Counted from the stretch's first letter, positions 8,775-18,160 are shown. The stretch: DNA of 64,000 nucleotides from Verrucomicrobiales bacterium (GCA_016793885.1 JAEUHE010000203.1:1-64000); one strand, 5' to 3'. The notes: a model not told the origin generated them from the sequence alone. Numbers and translations are program-made.

Positions 8775-9023
8775 ATGACATCGTTAACGGAAGCTCAAGC
8801 GCTGGAGTGGGTGGCTAACCTCTTTGCCGTCCCTCCAGATACCCTCAGCCTGGATACCTCCCGCAACGATATCGTTCTGTGGGATTCCTTGGGAGTGCTC
8901 ATGATTATCGCCAGTCTCGACGAAGAGTTCGGGATCACGGTCACCGATGCCGACATGCGTAACTGCACCAAGGTTCGGGATCTGGTCGCCCTGCTCAACA
9001 AACATGGAAGGATCGCGGCGTGA
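8775..9023 (+). CDS. Acyl carrier protein (first of two in the cluster)
   Basis: 82 aa from the ATG at 8775; an in-frame start at 8715 would add 20 residues unlike any carrier protein. The four-helix carrier fold is suggested by length, acidity and the phosphopantetheine site LWDSLGVLMII, with Ser in DSL at the start of helix 2. It would be converted to the holo form by a 4'-phosphopantetheinyl transferase encoded elsewhere. Placed between the FabH-like enzyme and the hexapeptide acyltransferase, it is the likely donor for the transferase. Confidence 0.86.
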   Translation: MTSLTEAQALEWVANLFAVPPDTLSLDTSRNDIVLWDSLGVLMIIASLDEEFGITVTDADMRNCTKVRDLVALLNKHGRIAA

Positions 9024-9069
9024 TCTCCTCGACGAGATTATCCCTGCACGCCCCTTCTACCACCGTCGC

Positions 9070-10188
9070 ATGCTGACCGACAAACCCAGGCTTCCGCTCC
9101 TGAGCATTGCGCTCACGGGCTTCTTACCGTCCTTTCTCAAGTGCTGGATCTACCGACTCCAAGGCTATCGAATCGGCAAAGGAGTCAAGTTTGGCCTGGG
9201 ATCGGTCCTCATCGGCAAGGACGTTGAAATCGGCGACCATTCGAGTTTCGGACTGCTGAGCGTCATCCGCGGGGAACGAATCCGGATCGGCAGCCACGTG
9301 GAATTTCGCGCGATGTCGATTTTTGACACGCCTCATCTCGAGATCGGCGACGGCACGCGCATCAATGAACAGGTCTTCGTAGGTGGCCTCCAGTCGGCCA
9401 AGTCCAAGCTGATCGTTGGCCGCAACTGCCAGATCATGCAGATGACATTCATCAACCCCGCGCGATCAATCACCATCGGGGACGATTCCGGAATCGGCGG
9501 ACACTGCCTGATCTTCGGTCACAGCTCTTGGCTCAGTGAGTTCGAGGGCTATCCCGTGGAGTTCGAGGATATCGTCATCGGCAAAAGCGTCTCGCTCACC
9601 TGGCGGGTCTTTGTGCTGCCAGGAACCACGATCGGTGATGGCGCGGTCATTGGCGCCAACTCGCTGGTCCGGGGCAAAGTCCCGGGACGCTGCCTCGCGG
9701 TTGGATTTCCGGCTCGGGTCGTCAGCCGCGAGCCGGATTTTCCTCGTCCCATGTCGTATGAAGACAAGCGCGAGGTTCTGGAAAAGCTCCTGGTCGAGTA
9801 TGAGCAATTTCTGAGCGAATACGGTTTCCAATGCCGCAGTGGGCCGGGAACGTTCCAGGTTCAGGATTCAAAGAGTGGAAAGAGCTGGCTCATGAAGGTG
9901 GCCTTCACGAGCGACGATCCGCTGCCCGCTCACGAAACCAGTGTGTTTCTGAGTCTGGCGACGCTTTCTCAGTCCCGTCGTGACGAACTCGATCGACTGA
10001 GAATTCCCTGGATCGACATCGCCTCTAAGGACCGATCCGATCAAGGAAACCATTTCGCCGAGGAGACAGTGCAGTTCCTGCGACGCTACGGCGTTCGCCT
10101 CTATCGACCCGGATGGCCACATGCCGAAGTCTCCGACAATCGCTCCACACAACCCGACGATCTACCCAATTACCGATCCGCCGCCTAA
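9070..10188 (+). CDS. Left-handed beta-helix (hexapeptide) acyltransferase with C-terminal extension
   Basis: 372 aa from the ATG at 9070. An ATG at 9004 overlaps the carrier-protein gene by 20 bp and is an alternative; neither has a strong ribosome-binding site. After a short hydrophobic N-terminus, residues about 30-215 show repeated I-G-x4 hexapeptides (IGKGVKFG, IGKDVEIGDH, IGSHVEFR, IGDGAVIGANSLV), ending with the typical VPGRCLAVGFPARVV. Such enzymes O- or N-acylate sugars or other acceptors. About 130 residues follow that are not hexapeptide repeat and are not recognised. The gene ends 7 bp before the NadE-like gene, so they are probably co-translated. Confidence 0.82.
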   Translation: MLTDKPRLPLLSIALTGFLPSFLKCWIYRLQGYRIGKGVKFGLGSVLIGKDVEIGDHSSFGLLSVIRGERIRIGSHVEFRAMSIFDTPHLEIGDGTRINEQVFVGGLQSAKSKLIVGRNCQIMQMTFINPARSITIGDDSGIGGHCLIFGHSSWLSEFEGYPVEFEDIVIGKSVSLTWRVFVLPGTTIGDGAVIGANSLVRGKVPGRCLAVGFPARVVSREPDFPRPMSYEDKREVLEKLLVEYEQFLSEYGFQCRSGPGTFQVQDSKSGKSWLMKVAFTSDDPLPAHETSVFLSLATLSQSRRDELDRLRIPWIDIASKDRSDQGNHFAEETVQFLRRYGVRLYRPGWPHAEVSDNRSTQPDDLPNYRSAA

Positions 10189-10195
10189 GATCCGC

Positions 10196-11191
10196 ATGAG
10201 CATCCCAGCCTTTCACTCCGACCAACTCAAGATCGACGCCGCCAAGGAGGTCGACAACATCGGCAACTTTCTGCGGGTTGCCCTGGCTCGAACGCTCCGC
10301 CGCCGCGGAATCGTGGTTGGAATTTCAGGGGGCATTGATAGCGCCGTCACCGCTGCACTGGCGGTCCGCGCCCTGGGTCCTGAGCGCGTCTTCTGTCTAC
10401 TCATGCCCGAACGCGAATCGAGCCCGGATACTCTCGCCCTGAGTCGCGGCCTGGCTCAACATCTGGACACGCGATTCGAAGTCGAGGACATAACCCAAAC
10501 GCTGGAAGCTGTGGGATTTTATCGTCGGTATCGCGATGCGGTTCGGAAAGTGGTACCCGACTACGGCGAAGGCTGGGGATCCAAAATGGTGGCCACCACT
10601 TCGGCTGAACAACGCGGATTCACCTTTTTCTCGTTGGTCGTGGCCAACCCCGCCGGAGAGACTCGAACGGTGCGATTGCCCATCGAAGTGTATCTCGAGA
10701 TCGTCGCGACCACCAATTTCAAGCAGCGCTGCCGCAAACTGCTGGAGTATCACTACGCTGATCGATGGAACTTCGCCGTTGCTGGAACTCCTAATCTTTT
10801 GGAATACGATCAAGGCTTCTTTGTCAAAAATGGGGACGGCGCCGCTGACATCAAACCCATCGCGCATCTCTACAAAACACAGGTGTATCAACTGGCTGAG
10901 TATCTCGGTATTCCGACGGAAATCCGCCAGCGTCCCCCCACCACCGACACCTACTCCCTGGCCCAAGGACAGGATGAGTTCTACTTTGCGCTTCCTTACC
11001 GGGAAATGGATCTCTGCCTCTACGGCTTAAACCACGGGATTCCAGCGAGTCAGGTCGCCCGCGCGGCCGGCATTTCGGAGGCTCAGGTGACGAACGCCTG
11101 GGCGAACATCCAGCAGAAGCGCAGCACCGTTCATTACCTTCACCTCCCACCTCTCGTGCTGCCGCGCACCCCTGAACTGCTGGCAGCCTAG
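10196..11191 (+). CDS. NAD synthase (NadE)-like ATP-dependent amide ligase
   Basis: 331 aa from the ATG at 10196, 7 bp after the acyltransferase stop. The PP-loop is VVGISGGIDSAVTAAL with SGGIDS at 44-49. Downstream GTPNLLEYDQGFFVKNGDGAADIKPIAHLYKTQV matches the NadE active-site block, but the family's NKSE reads NLLE. There is no glutaminase (nitrilase) domain, so it would use free ammonia or an amidotransferase partner. NadE adenylates a carboxylate and amidates it. The altered motif and the setting between acyl-transfer genes suggest a paralogue working on a cluster intermediate rather than on deamido-NAD. True NAD synthetase cannot be excluded. Confidence 0.82.
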   Translation: MSIPAFHSDQLKIDAAKEVDNIGNFLRVALARTLRRRGIVVGISGGIDSAVTAALAVRALGPERVFCLLMPERESSPDTLALSRGLAQHLDTRFEVEDITQTLEAVGFYRRYRDAVRKVVPDYGEGWGSKMVATTSAEQRGFTFFSLVVANPAGETRTVRLPIEVYLEIVATTNFKQRCRKLLEYHYADRWNFAVAGTPNLLEYDQGFFVKNGDGAADIKPIAHLYKTQVYQLAEYLGIPTEIRQRPPTTDTYSLAQGQDEFYFALPYREMDLCLYGLNHGIPASQVARAAGISEAQVTNAWANIQQKRSTVHYLHLPPLVLPRTPELLAA

Positions 11192-11218
11192 AATAAAACC
11201 ATTCAAACACTTCTTCCC

Positions 11219-11467
11219 ATGAGCGAAATCAAACAAAACGTTCGGCAATTTGTGGTGAACCACTTCCTCTTCGGCCAGGACCCCGGACTGACCGACGACG
11301 CCTCCTTCCTGGAACAGGGATTCATCGATTCCACCGGGGTGTTGGAACTGGTCGCGTTCATCGAGAAGGAATACGCGACCAAAGTCAGCGATGACGAATT
11401 GGTCCCCGACAACCTCGATTCCATAACCTCGATCGCTGATTTCATCGAACGGAAACGCTGCGCATAG
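11219..11467 (+). CDS. Acyl carrier protein (second of two in the cluster)
   Basis: 82 aa, acidic, with the phosphopantetheine attachment region EQGFIDSTGVLELVAFIE, Ser in DST. It differs from the first carrier protein and resembles the D-alanyl/amino-acyl type more than FabH-pathway ACP. It starts 27 bp after the NadE-like gene and ends 21 bp before the acyl ligase, which is the obvious enzyme to load it. Confidence 0.87.
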   Translation: MSEIKQNVRQFVVNHFLFGQDPGLTDDASFLEQGFIDSTGVLELVAFIEKEYATKVSDDELVPDNLDSITSIADFIERKRCA

Positions 11468-11488
11468 CAGCGTCATCCCAGGCTCTGA

Positions 11489-13066
11489 ATGGACGCACGC
11501 AACTCAACTCAACCCCTCATGCAACCCATGCTGGTCCAACACTTTTTGGAACACTCGGCCGAGCGGTTCCCTGAGAAGACGGCGCTGGTCTGTGAAGGCC
11601 GCCGATGGACCTATCGTCAGATGGATGACTTGGCCAATCGCGTGGCCAACAGTCTGATCGGCCTAGGGGTGAAGCGCGGAGATCGGGTAGGCATTTGCCT
11701 GCGCAACTCGGCGGAAGCCGTTGCGTCCATTTTCGGCATTCTCAAGGCCGGTGGGGTCTTTGTCCCCGTGAACGCCACGATCAAACGGGACAAGCTGGAA
11801 TACATTCTCAATAACTGCCAAGCCACCGCCCTCATTTTCGACAGCCGGACCTCCGCCAAGCTGACCCTGGCGGCAGACTCCACCACGGTGACCTCCTTGA
11901 AGGGGGGACTGGTGACCGGTCCGGAGGAAGGAACGCTGACGCGCTGGGGACGGCCCGTGCAACCTTGGTCGAGCCTCGAAGCGGCCCTGCCCTCGACGCG
12001 ACCGAAACCGCAGAACATCGATGTCGATCTCGCCTGCCTCATCTACACCTCGGGAACTACCGGGGATGCCAAGGGCGTGATGAGCGACCACAGCAACATG
12101 GTGTTTGCCTCCGGCTCCATCATGGAATACCTGGGCATGCGATCGGACGATGTGATCATCAACGTCCTTCCGCTTTCCTTTGACTACGGACTCTACCAAC
12201 TTCTGATGACTTTCCGAGCCGGCGGGACGCTGGTGCTGGAAAACTCGTTCGCTTACCCTGCCGCCATCCTGAACCTCCTGGTGAAGGAAAAGGTCACCGG
12301 ATTCCCGGGTGTTCCCACGTTGTTTGAGATCCTGCTCCGGCTCGACTTGAGCGCCTACGATCTGTCGTCGCTTCGCTTTCTGACCAACACCGCCGCAGCC
12401 CTTCCGCCGAGTCGTGTTCTAGACCTGCGGAACCGCTTTCCACAAGCGCGGGTGTTCTCGATGTATGGACTGACCGAGACCAAACGAACGCTTTATCTAC
12501 CCCCGGAGTGGCTCGACGCCAAACCGGGCTCGGTGGGCATCGCCATTCCCGGGACCGAAGTCTGGATCGAAGACGAGGCCGGAAATCGCCTCGGGCCAGG
12601 CCAGACCGGCGAGCTGGTGGCCCGTGGTCGACATGTGATGCGTGGCTACTGGCAGGCGGAGGAAGCCACCGCACGTCGTTTCCCTCCCGGCCGCACGCCG
12701 GGAGAACGGGTCTGCCGCACGGGAGATCTGTTCCGCATGGATGAGGACGGATGCTGCTATTTCGTCGCCCGCAAGGACGACGTCATCAAGAGCCGAGGAG
12801 AGAAAGTCGCACCGAAAGAAGTGGAGAACGTCATCTACGCCCTGCCCGGTGTGCGCGAGGTCGCGGTCGTGGGAGTCCCCGACCCGATCCTCGGGCAGGC
12901 GGTAAAGGCGCTCGTGGTGAGCGAATCGAAGGACCTCACCGCCGCGTCCGTCCTGGCTCATTGTCGCGCCCATCTCGAAGACTTCATGGTCCCCAAACTG
13001 GTCGAGTTCAGGGAATCCCTACCCAAGACCGAGTCGGGCAAGATCGCCCGAAAGGAGTTGGTCTAA
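11489..13066 (+). CDS. AMP-dependent acyl/amino-acyl ligase (ANL superfamily)
   Basis: 525 aa. ANL motifs in order: P-loop LIYTSGTTGDAKG (about 184-196), YGLTETKRT near 330, RTGDLFRMDEDG near 410, the hinge and C-lobe VARKDDVIKSRGEKVAPKEVEN, and the C-terminal catalytic lysine K518 in PKTESGKIARKEL. It would adenylate a carboxylic or amino acid and transfer it to a phosphopantetheine thiol, most simply that of the carrier protein 21 bp upstream. Its stop overlaps the next start by one base (TAATG). The substrate cannot be read from the sequence. Confidence 0.92.
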   Translation: MDARNSTQPLMQPMLVQHFLEHSAERFPEKTALVCEGRRWTYRQMDDLANRVANSLIGLGVKRGDRVGICLRNSAEAVASIFGILKAGGVFVPVNATIKRDKLEYILNNCQATALIFDSRTSAKLTLAADSTTVTSLKGGLVTGPEEGTLTRWGRPVQPWSSLEAALPSTRPKPQNIDVDLACLIYTSGTTGDAKGVMSDHSNMVFASGSIMEYLGMRSDDVIINVLPLSFDYGLYQLLMTFRAGGTLVLENSFAYPAAILNLLVKEKVTGFPGVPTLFEILLRLDLSAYDLSSLRFLTNTAAALPPSRVLDLRNRFPQARVFSMYGLTETKRTLYLPPEWLDAKPGSVGIAIPGTEVWIEDEAGNRLGPGQTGELVARGRHVMRGYWQAEEATARRFPPGRTPGERVCRTGDLFRMDEDGCCYFVARKDDVIKSRGEKVAPKEVENVIYALPGVREVAVVGVPDPILGQAVKALVVSESKDLTAASVLAHCRAHLEDFMVPKLVEFRESLPKTESGKIARKELV

Positions 13067-15066
13067 TGTGCGGGATTGCCGGAGCCTTCAACATTCGCGA
13101 GCAGGAAGCTCCGACGGAGGAGTTAATCCGCGGCATGCTGGGCGCGATCCGGCATCGGGGCCCGGACCAGTTTGGGATCCTGTTGAACAAAACCGCCGCA
13201 CTGGGCAGTGCGCGCTTGAGCATCATCGACCTGAGTCACGGCCGACAGCCGATCTCCAACGAAGACAAAACGCTCTGGATCGTTTACAACGGGGAGGTCT
13301 TCAACTATCTCGAACTCCGAACCGAACTTGAAGCCAAGGGCCACGTCTTTACCACCCACACCGACACCGAGGTGATCCTTCACCTCTATGAACAGTATGG
13401 GGAGGCCTGCCTTTCGCGACTGAACGGACAGTTCGCCATCGCCATTCTCGATACCCGCAACCGCCGCCTCTTCCTGGCGCGCGATCGGGTGGGGGTGCGG
13501 CCGGTCTACCACACGCTCGTCAACGGCCGCCTGCTTTTTGGATCCGAGATCAAGGAGCTGTTCATCGATCCCGCCGTGCGACGGGCGCTCAAGCCAAAGG
13601 TGCTCGAGGAGATCTTCGTGTATTGGTGTCCCAGCTCGGCCCAGTCACTTTTCGAAGGCATCGAGGAATTACCGCCGGGTTGCTACTTGGTGGCCGATCA
13701 ACGTGGTGTCCGTATCGAACGTTGGTGGGATTTCGCGTTCACATCGGCCAAGGATCTCCCGCCCGCCGCTCGAGAAAGAACGGCCGAGGGATGGGCTGAA
13801 ATGCTCCGCGATCGGTTGACGGAGGCGACCAAACTTCGCTTGCGCGCGGATGTCACGGTCGGAGCCTACCTCAGTGGCGGACTCGACTCCTCGGTCATCA
13901 GCGCCCTGGTGACTCAGATCCATCCATCTCAGCTCAACACGTTCTCCATCAGCTTCACCAATCCGGATTATGACGAGCGCGCCTTCCAGGTGGAAGTGGC
14001 CCGAGCTCTGAACACCAACCACACCGCAGTGGAGATCGACCATCCGGACATTGGGAACGCGTTCCCCGCAGTGATCTGGCATTGTGAGTCGGCCCTCACT
14101 CGAACCTCGCCGGTTCCGCTCTTTTTGCTCTCGAAAGCAGTCCGGTCAGCCGGAATCAAAGTCGTCCTGACGGGAGAAGGTGCCGACGAGTTCCTAGGTG
14201 GCTACGATATTTTCAAGGAGAACAAAATCCGCCGCTTCTGGGCGCGGGTCCCCGACTCCAAATGGCGGCATCGGCTGCTCGGTCGGCTCTATGAGGACAT
14301 TCCCGGGATTACCAAGCTGAGCACCGCCTACCTGGCTCGCTTCTTTGAGGAAGGTCTCACCGAGACGGGACTGCCTTACTATTCCCACTTGGTTCGATGG
14401 CGAAACAATCAGCGTTGCTGTCGATTCTTCTCCTCGTCGCTACAGCAGCGGCTCAACACGGAGAAGTTTCGACTCTGGGACACGCTCATCCCCCCCAGAG
14501 GATTCTCCAGCTGGAGCCCGCTAGAACAAGCGCAGCACTGGGAGATCAAACTCTTCCTGTCGCGCTACCTGCTCTCGAGTCAGGGAGATCGGGTCGGCAT
14601 GGCGCACTCGATCGAAGGGCGGTTCCCCTTCCTGGATCGCGATGTTCTCGAACTGTGCGCTCAGATGCCCAGCCATCTCAAGCTGCGTGGTCTCACGGAG
14701 AAATTCATCCTGCGGAAGGCGCTCGGACACTTGGTTCCTCCGATCATCGCCCAACGGCCGAAGCGACCGTACCGCGCCCCGATCCATCGCAGCTTCTTTC
14801 ACGAGAAGACCCCCAGCTATGTGCGTGAACTATTGTCTCCGGAAGCGATCGATGCCGCCGGATGGTTCAACGCCGGGGCCGTGAGCCAACTCGTCGCTCG
14901 AGTGGATAGCGGCCGACCGCTCGGCGAAACCGACGACATGGCCCTCGCAGGAATCCTGTCAACCCAACTCGTCCACGAACAGTTCATCCACCGCTTCCAA
15001 CCCCCACCCCCGTTGTCTGAGAAGGAAGATGTGGCGGTGATTAAGACGGTGAACGATTTGAGGTAG
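13066..15066 (+). CDS. asnB: Asparagine synthetase family, glutamine-hydrolysing
   Basis: 666 aa from the ATG that yields MCGIAGAF, exposing the class II amidotransferase nucleophile Cys2. The glutaminase domain contains RHRGPDQFG, VYNGEVFNYLELR and GSEIKELF. The synthetase domain has the PP-loop YLSGGLDSSVISAL (about 268-281) and TGEGADEFLGGYDIF. It should amidate a carboxyl group via an acyl-adenylate using glutamine. AsnB homologues in polysaccharide or peptide loci often act on substrates other than aspartate. Here it is translationally coupled to the acyl ligase. A classical asparagine synthetase role is the alternative. Confidence 0.93.
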   Translation: MCGIAGAFNIREQEAPTEELIRGMLGAIRHRGPDQFGILLNKTAALGSARLSIIDLSHGRQPISNEDKTLWIVYNGEVFNYLELRTELEAKGHVFTTHTDTEVILHLYEQYGEACLSRLNGQFAIAILDTRNRRLFLARDRVGVRPVYHTLVNGRLLFGSEIKELFIDPAVRRALKPKVLEEIFVYWCPSSAQSLFEGIEELPPGCYLVADQRGVRIERWWDFAFTSAKDLPPAARERTAEGWAEMLRDRLTEATKLRLRADVTVGAYLSGGLDSSVISALVTQIHPSQLNTFSISFTNPDYDERAFQVEVARALNTNHTAVEIDHPDIGNAFPAVIWHCESALTRTSPVPLFLLSKAVRSAGIKVVLTGEGADEFLGGYDIFKENKIRRFWARVPDSKWRHRLLGRLYEDIPGITKLSTAYLARFFEEGLTETGLPYYSHLVRWRNNQRCCRFFSSSLQQRLNTEKFRLWDTLIPPRGFSSWSPLEQAQHWEIKLFLSRYLLSSQGDRVGMAHSIEGRFPFLDRDVLELCAQMPSHLKLRGLTEKFILRKALGHLVPPIIAQRPKRPYRAPIHRSFFHEKTPSYVRELLSPEAIDAAGWFNAGAVSQLVARVDSGRPLGETDDMALAGILSTQLVHEQFIHRFQPPPPLSEKEDVAVIKTVNDLR

Positions 15067-15335
15067 GGCGAGATTCCACTCGAGCCCTGATAAGCCCATG
15101 GACATCAAATGGGATAGGGCCGCGTCGAGGAGAGCCAAGAGGGTGACGATCATCCAAAGCCCCTCGCGGAGATGCCCAATTTCCATGGTCGGCCTGGGGC
15201 CATCGTGGGCTCGAGCGGAGTCTCGCCCTACCCCGTGACGTCACTAAGGTAGGGCGAGACTCCGTCGAGCCCTGATAAGGCCATGGACATCAAATGGGAT
15301 AGGGCCACGTCGAGGAGAGCCCACATGGCGGGAAG
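15060..15335. repeat. Intergenic repeat block with GGTAGGGCGAGA units
   Basis: Two direct copies of about 78 bp, near 15063-15139 and 15250-15327, share GGTAGGGCGAGA, CGAGCCCTGATAAG and ATGGACATCAAATGGGATAG. Between them, near 15208-15235, lies an inverted copy of the GGGCTCGAGC/TCTCGCCCTACC end. The whole gap between asnB and the mdh terminator is repeat sequence with no reading frame. Related units occur near 25.48, 25.91 and 53.15 kb. Confidence 0.75.
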
Positions 15336-15371
15336 AAAAAAAAAGGGGCGATCTTTCTTCAAGATCGCCCC
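15336..15371 (-). terminator. Rho-independent terminator of mdh
   Basis: Perfect 11 bp stem GGGGCGATCTT / AAGATCGCCCC with a 5-base loop (15345-15371), followed on the minus strand by nine T residues (A-run 15336-15344). It lies 30 bp beyond the mdh stop codon. Confidence 0.93.
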
Positions 15372-15401
15372 CAAAATCCGTCGGAAATCCCGACGCCAAA
15401 C

Positions 15402-16394
15402 TCAGCCCTTCGGCAGCAGCTCGCTGACGAGGCTCTTCTCGTCCGTCAGTTCTTTCACCGTCGCGTCAATCTTGCCACGGCTGAACTCATTGATGGGCAG
15501 GCCTTGAACGATTTCCCAGGTCTTGCCGTTCGTGCGGATGGGGAAGGAGCTGATCAGCCCCTTCTCGACGCCATAGCTGCCGTCCGAGCAAACGCAAACG
15601 CTGGTCCAATCGCCTTCCTTGGTCGGTTCAACCAAGGAACGGACCGTGTCCACCACCGCGTTGGCGGCGCTGGCAGCGCTGCTGGCTCCGCGCGCCTTGA
15701 TGATGGCAGCGCCGCGTTGTTGCACCGTGGCGATGAAGTCGCCGTGCAGCCACTCATGATGTCCGATCACGTCGGTCACCGGACGGCCATGGATGCGGGC
15801 GTTGTAGAAATCAGGATATTGAGTGGCCGAGTGATTGCCCCAAACCGCCAGGTTGGTCACCGCAGTGGTGTCCACGCTCGCCTTCTTGGCCAATTGGGAC
15901 TTCGCCCGATTCTCATCCAAGCGAGTCATCGCGAAGAAACGATCCCGGGGGATGCTGGGCGCGTTGTTCATCGCGATCAGGCAGTTGGTGTTGCAGGGAT
16001 TTCCCACCACCAAGATCCGGACGTCGCTCGCGGCGTTACGGGCAATGGCCTGGCCCTGGCCGATGAAGATCTTGCCGTTGATGCCGAGCAGGTCCTTGCG
16101 TTCCATCCCCTGTTTGCGAGGAACGCTACCCACCAGGAGGGCCCAATTGACACCCTTGAAGCCTTCATTCAGGTCGGCGGTGGCGACGACGCCCTTCAGC
16201 AAGGGAAAGGCGCAATCATCCAGCTCCATCACCACACCCTGCAGGGCGGGCAAGGCAGGTTCAATTTCGATCAGATGCAGGATGACGGGCTGGTTCGGCC
16301 CGAACATGGCACCCGAAGCGATGCGAAAAAGCAGTGAGTAACCGATTTGGCCGGCAGCGCCGGTAACTGCGACACGAATTGGAGTGTGGCTCAT
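15402..16394 (-). CDS. mdh: Malate dehydrogenase (NAD-dependent, cytosolic type)
   Basis: 330 aa. N-terminal NAD loop [19 protein letters not shown], then [22 protein letters not shown], substrate-binding arginines in [36 protein letters not shown] and the catalytic region [14 protein letters not shown]. This is the group 2 type seen in many bacteria and eukaryotic cytosol. It interconverts malate and oxaloacetate in the TCA cycle. The gene is a single transcription unit with its own strong terminator. Confidence 0.96.
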   Translation of the reverse strand: MSHTPIRVAVTGAAGQIGYSLLFRIASGAMFGPNQPVILHLIEIEPALPALQGVVMELDDCAFPLLKGVVATADLNEGFKGVNWALLVGSVPRKQGMERKDLLGINGKIFIGQGQAIARNAASDVRILVVGNPCNTNCLIAMNNAPSIPRDRFFAMTRLDENRAKSQLAKKASVDTTAVTNLAVWGNHSATQYPDFYNARIHGRPVTDVIGHHEWLHGDFIATVQQRGAAIIKARGASSAASAANAVVDTVRSLVEPTKEGDWTSVCVCSDGSYGVEKGLISSFPIRTNGKTWEIVQGLPINEFSRGKIDATVKELTDEKSLVSELLPKG

Positions 16395-16412
16395 AAAAAT
16401 TTATGGAGTCGG

Positions 16413-16441
16413 ATTATGTGAGCCGGGCTCCGGCGAAGCAA
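16413..16441 (-). promoter_or_regulatory. Candidate promoter of mdh
   Basis: Reading the minus strand, TTGCTT (16441-16436) and CATAAT (16418-16413) are separated by 17 bp, placing a start site about 10-15 bp before the mdh ATG. The -35 match is weak, and the leader would be short. Confidence 0.33.
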
Positions 16442-16513
16442 GAGGGAACCTGAGCCTAGGATTCTAATTGCCAAAATCGGCCTATTCCGTTGGTGTAGAT
16501 CGCATCAAGACTC

Positions 16514-18142
16514 ATGAAGATGCGCAAACTTAAGCCGAAACAAGCATACCTCATCGCCAACGGAGACCTCCGACTCGCCGCCAACCAAAAATGCTGGTCT
16601 GAGCAGTCGAAAATGGAAGCCACCCTGACCCAGGCCTTCCGCAAGGAGGGATGGAAACTCATCCGCGCCCATGGCTATGACGCCAAGCTCAAGCATGGCT
16701 TCATTGACTCCCAAAAACGCGGGCTTGAGGTCTTCCGCGACATCGATCCGGATGCCCCGCTGGTCGTGGCCGAATCGGTCTGGCAGTACAGCCAACATGT
16801 TCTCCCCGGCCTCTATACCCACCGCGGTCCGATTCTTACGGTCGCCAACTGGAGCGGCACCTGGCCGGGACTGGTCGGCATGTTGAACCTGAATGGCTCG
16901 CTGACCAAAATGGGCGTGGCCTACAGCACCCTCTGGAGCGAAAATTTTACCGATGGTTTTTTCCGCAACGGCCTGCGCGAATGGCTGAGCTCCGGAGCCG
17001 TGTCGCATGATCAAAGCCATGTGCATCCGCTGGACCTGGTAAAAATCCCCGAGAAAGACGCCTCCATCGGACGCGACTTCGCCCGCCGATTCCGCGCCGA
17101 GAAGGCAATTCTTGGAGTGTTCGACGAAGGGTGCATGGGCATGCACAATGCCATCATTCCGGATGAACTACTCAACCCCACCGGCGTCTTCAAAGAACGC
17201 TTGAGCCAATCGTCGCTCTACGCCGCGATACAGCAAGTAACCGACTCTGAAGCCAAGGAGGTGCTCGCCTGGTATCGCAAGAAGGGAGTGAACTTCCAGC
17301 TCGGCACGGACGAGGAAACCGAACTCACCGAAAATCAGGTTCTACAGCAGTGCAAGATGTACATCGCGGCCGTGCGGCTGGCCGATGACTTCGGCTGCGC
17401 CTCCATCGGCATCCAATATCAACAGGGACTCAAGGATCTGACCCCAGCCAGCGACCTGGTCGAAGGCACGCTCAACAATGCCGACCGCCCTCCGGTGAAA
17501 TCCCTCCGCACCGGCAAGGTGTTGTTCGCCGGTGAAGCCCTTCCCCACTTCAACGAAGTGGATGAGTGCGCGGGTCTGGATGGGTTGCTCACCTATCGCC
17601 TCTGGCGCGAACTTGGCTTCGCTCCGGAAAACACGCTGCATGATCTACGATGGGGACAGCACTACAAGGGCGCGGGAGTGGATGACTATGTCTGGGTGTT
17701 CCTGATCTCGGGCGCCGCGCCGCCGGCTCACTTCAACGGCGGCTGGCGAGGTGCTAGCAGCGAGCGGCAACCGGCCATGTATTTCCGCCTGGGCGGAGGA
17801 ACCCTCAAGGGTATCTCCAAGCGCGGTCACATTGTGTGGAGCCGCATTTTCATCAAGGACGGACGTCTCTGCGCCGATGTGGGCGTCGCCCGCATTGTCG
17901 ACCTGCCCGAGGCCGAAACCGAACGCCGCTGGCGCGAGACCACGCCACAATGGCCAATCATGCATGCCGTGCTGGACGGCGTCAGCCGTGACCAGATGAT
18001 GGCGCGTCACAAATCAAACCACATCCAGGTGGTCTACGCCCCCAATGCCGCCGAGGCCCAGCGGGGCGCGCGCATCAAGGCAGCAGCACTCACTGAACTA
18101 GGGCTTCAGGTGGCGCTCTGCGGCTCGGTCAATCTGGCGTAG
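16514..18142 (+). CDS. L-fucose/L-arabinose isomerase-like protein
   Basis: 542 aa, cytoplasmic, no signal peptide. The segment [29 protein letters not shown] and the following STLWSENF recall proteins annotated as fucose-isomerase-like in Verrucomicrobia and Planctomycetes; glutamate- and aspartate-rich stretches ([28 protein letters not shown]) and a C-terminal [23 protein letters not shown] fit the overall layout. If correct it would interconvert aldose and ketose sugars or a derivative. Assignment is from memory of family segments, so reaction and metal ligands are not confirmed. It starts a + strand run with the DUF192 lipoprotein and ceramidase-like genes 18-20 bp apart or overlapping. 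Confidence 0.55.
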   Translation: MKMRKLKPKQAYLIANGDLRLAANQKCWSEQSKMEATLTQAFRKEGWKLIRAHGYDAKLKHGFIDSQKRGLEVFRDIDPDAPLVVAESVWQYSQHVLPGLYTHRGPILTVANWSGTWPGLVGMLNLNGSLTKMGVAYSTLWSENFTDGFFRNGLREWLSSGAVSHDQSHVHPLDLVKIPEKDASIGRDFARRFRAEKAILGVFDEGCMGMHNAIIPDELLNPTGVFKERLSQSSLYAAIQQVTDSEAKEVLAWYRKKGVNFQLGTDEETELTENQVLQQCKMYIAAVRLADDFGCASIGIQYQQGLKDLTPASDLVEGTLNNADRPPVKSLRTGKVLFAGEALPHFNEVDECAGLDGLLTYRLWRELGFAPENTLHDLRWGQHYKGAGVDDYVWVFLISGAAPPAHFNGGWRGASSERQPAMYFRLGGGTLKGISKRGHIVWSRIFIKDGRLCADVGVARIVDLPEAETERRWRETTPQWPIMHAVLDGVSRDQMMARHKSNHIQVVYAPNAAEAQRGARIKAAALTELGLQVALCGSVNLA

Positions 18143-18160
18143 ACTCTCCTCCTGCTCGTC

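Noticed and set aside
15067-15335. Repeat block considered as a CRISPR or insertion sequence
   Set aside because: Only two direct copies, no regular spacers, and no reading frame inside.
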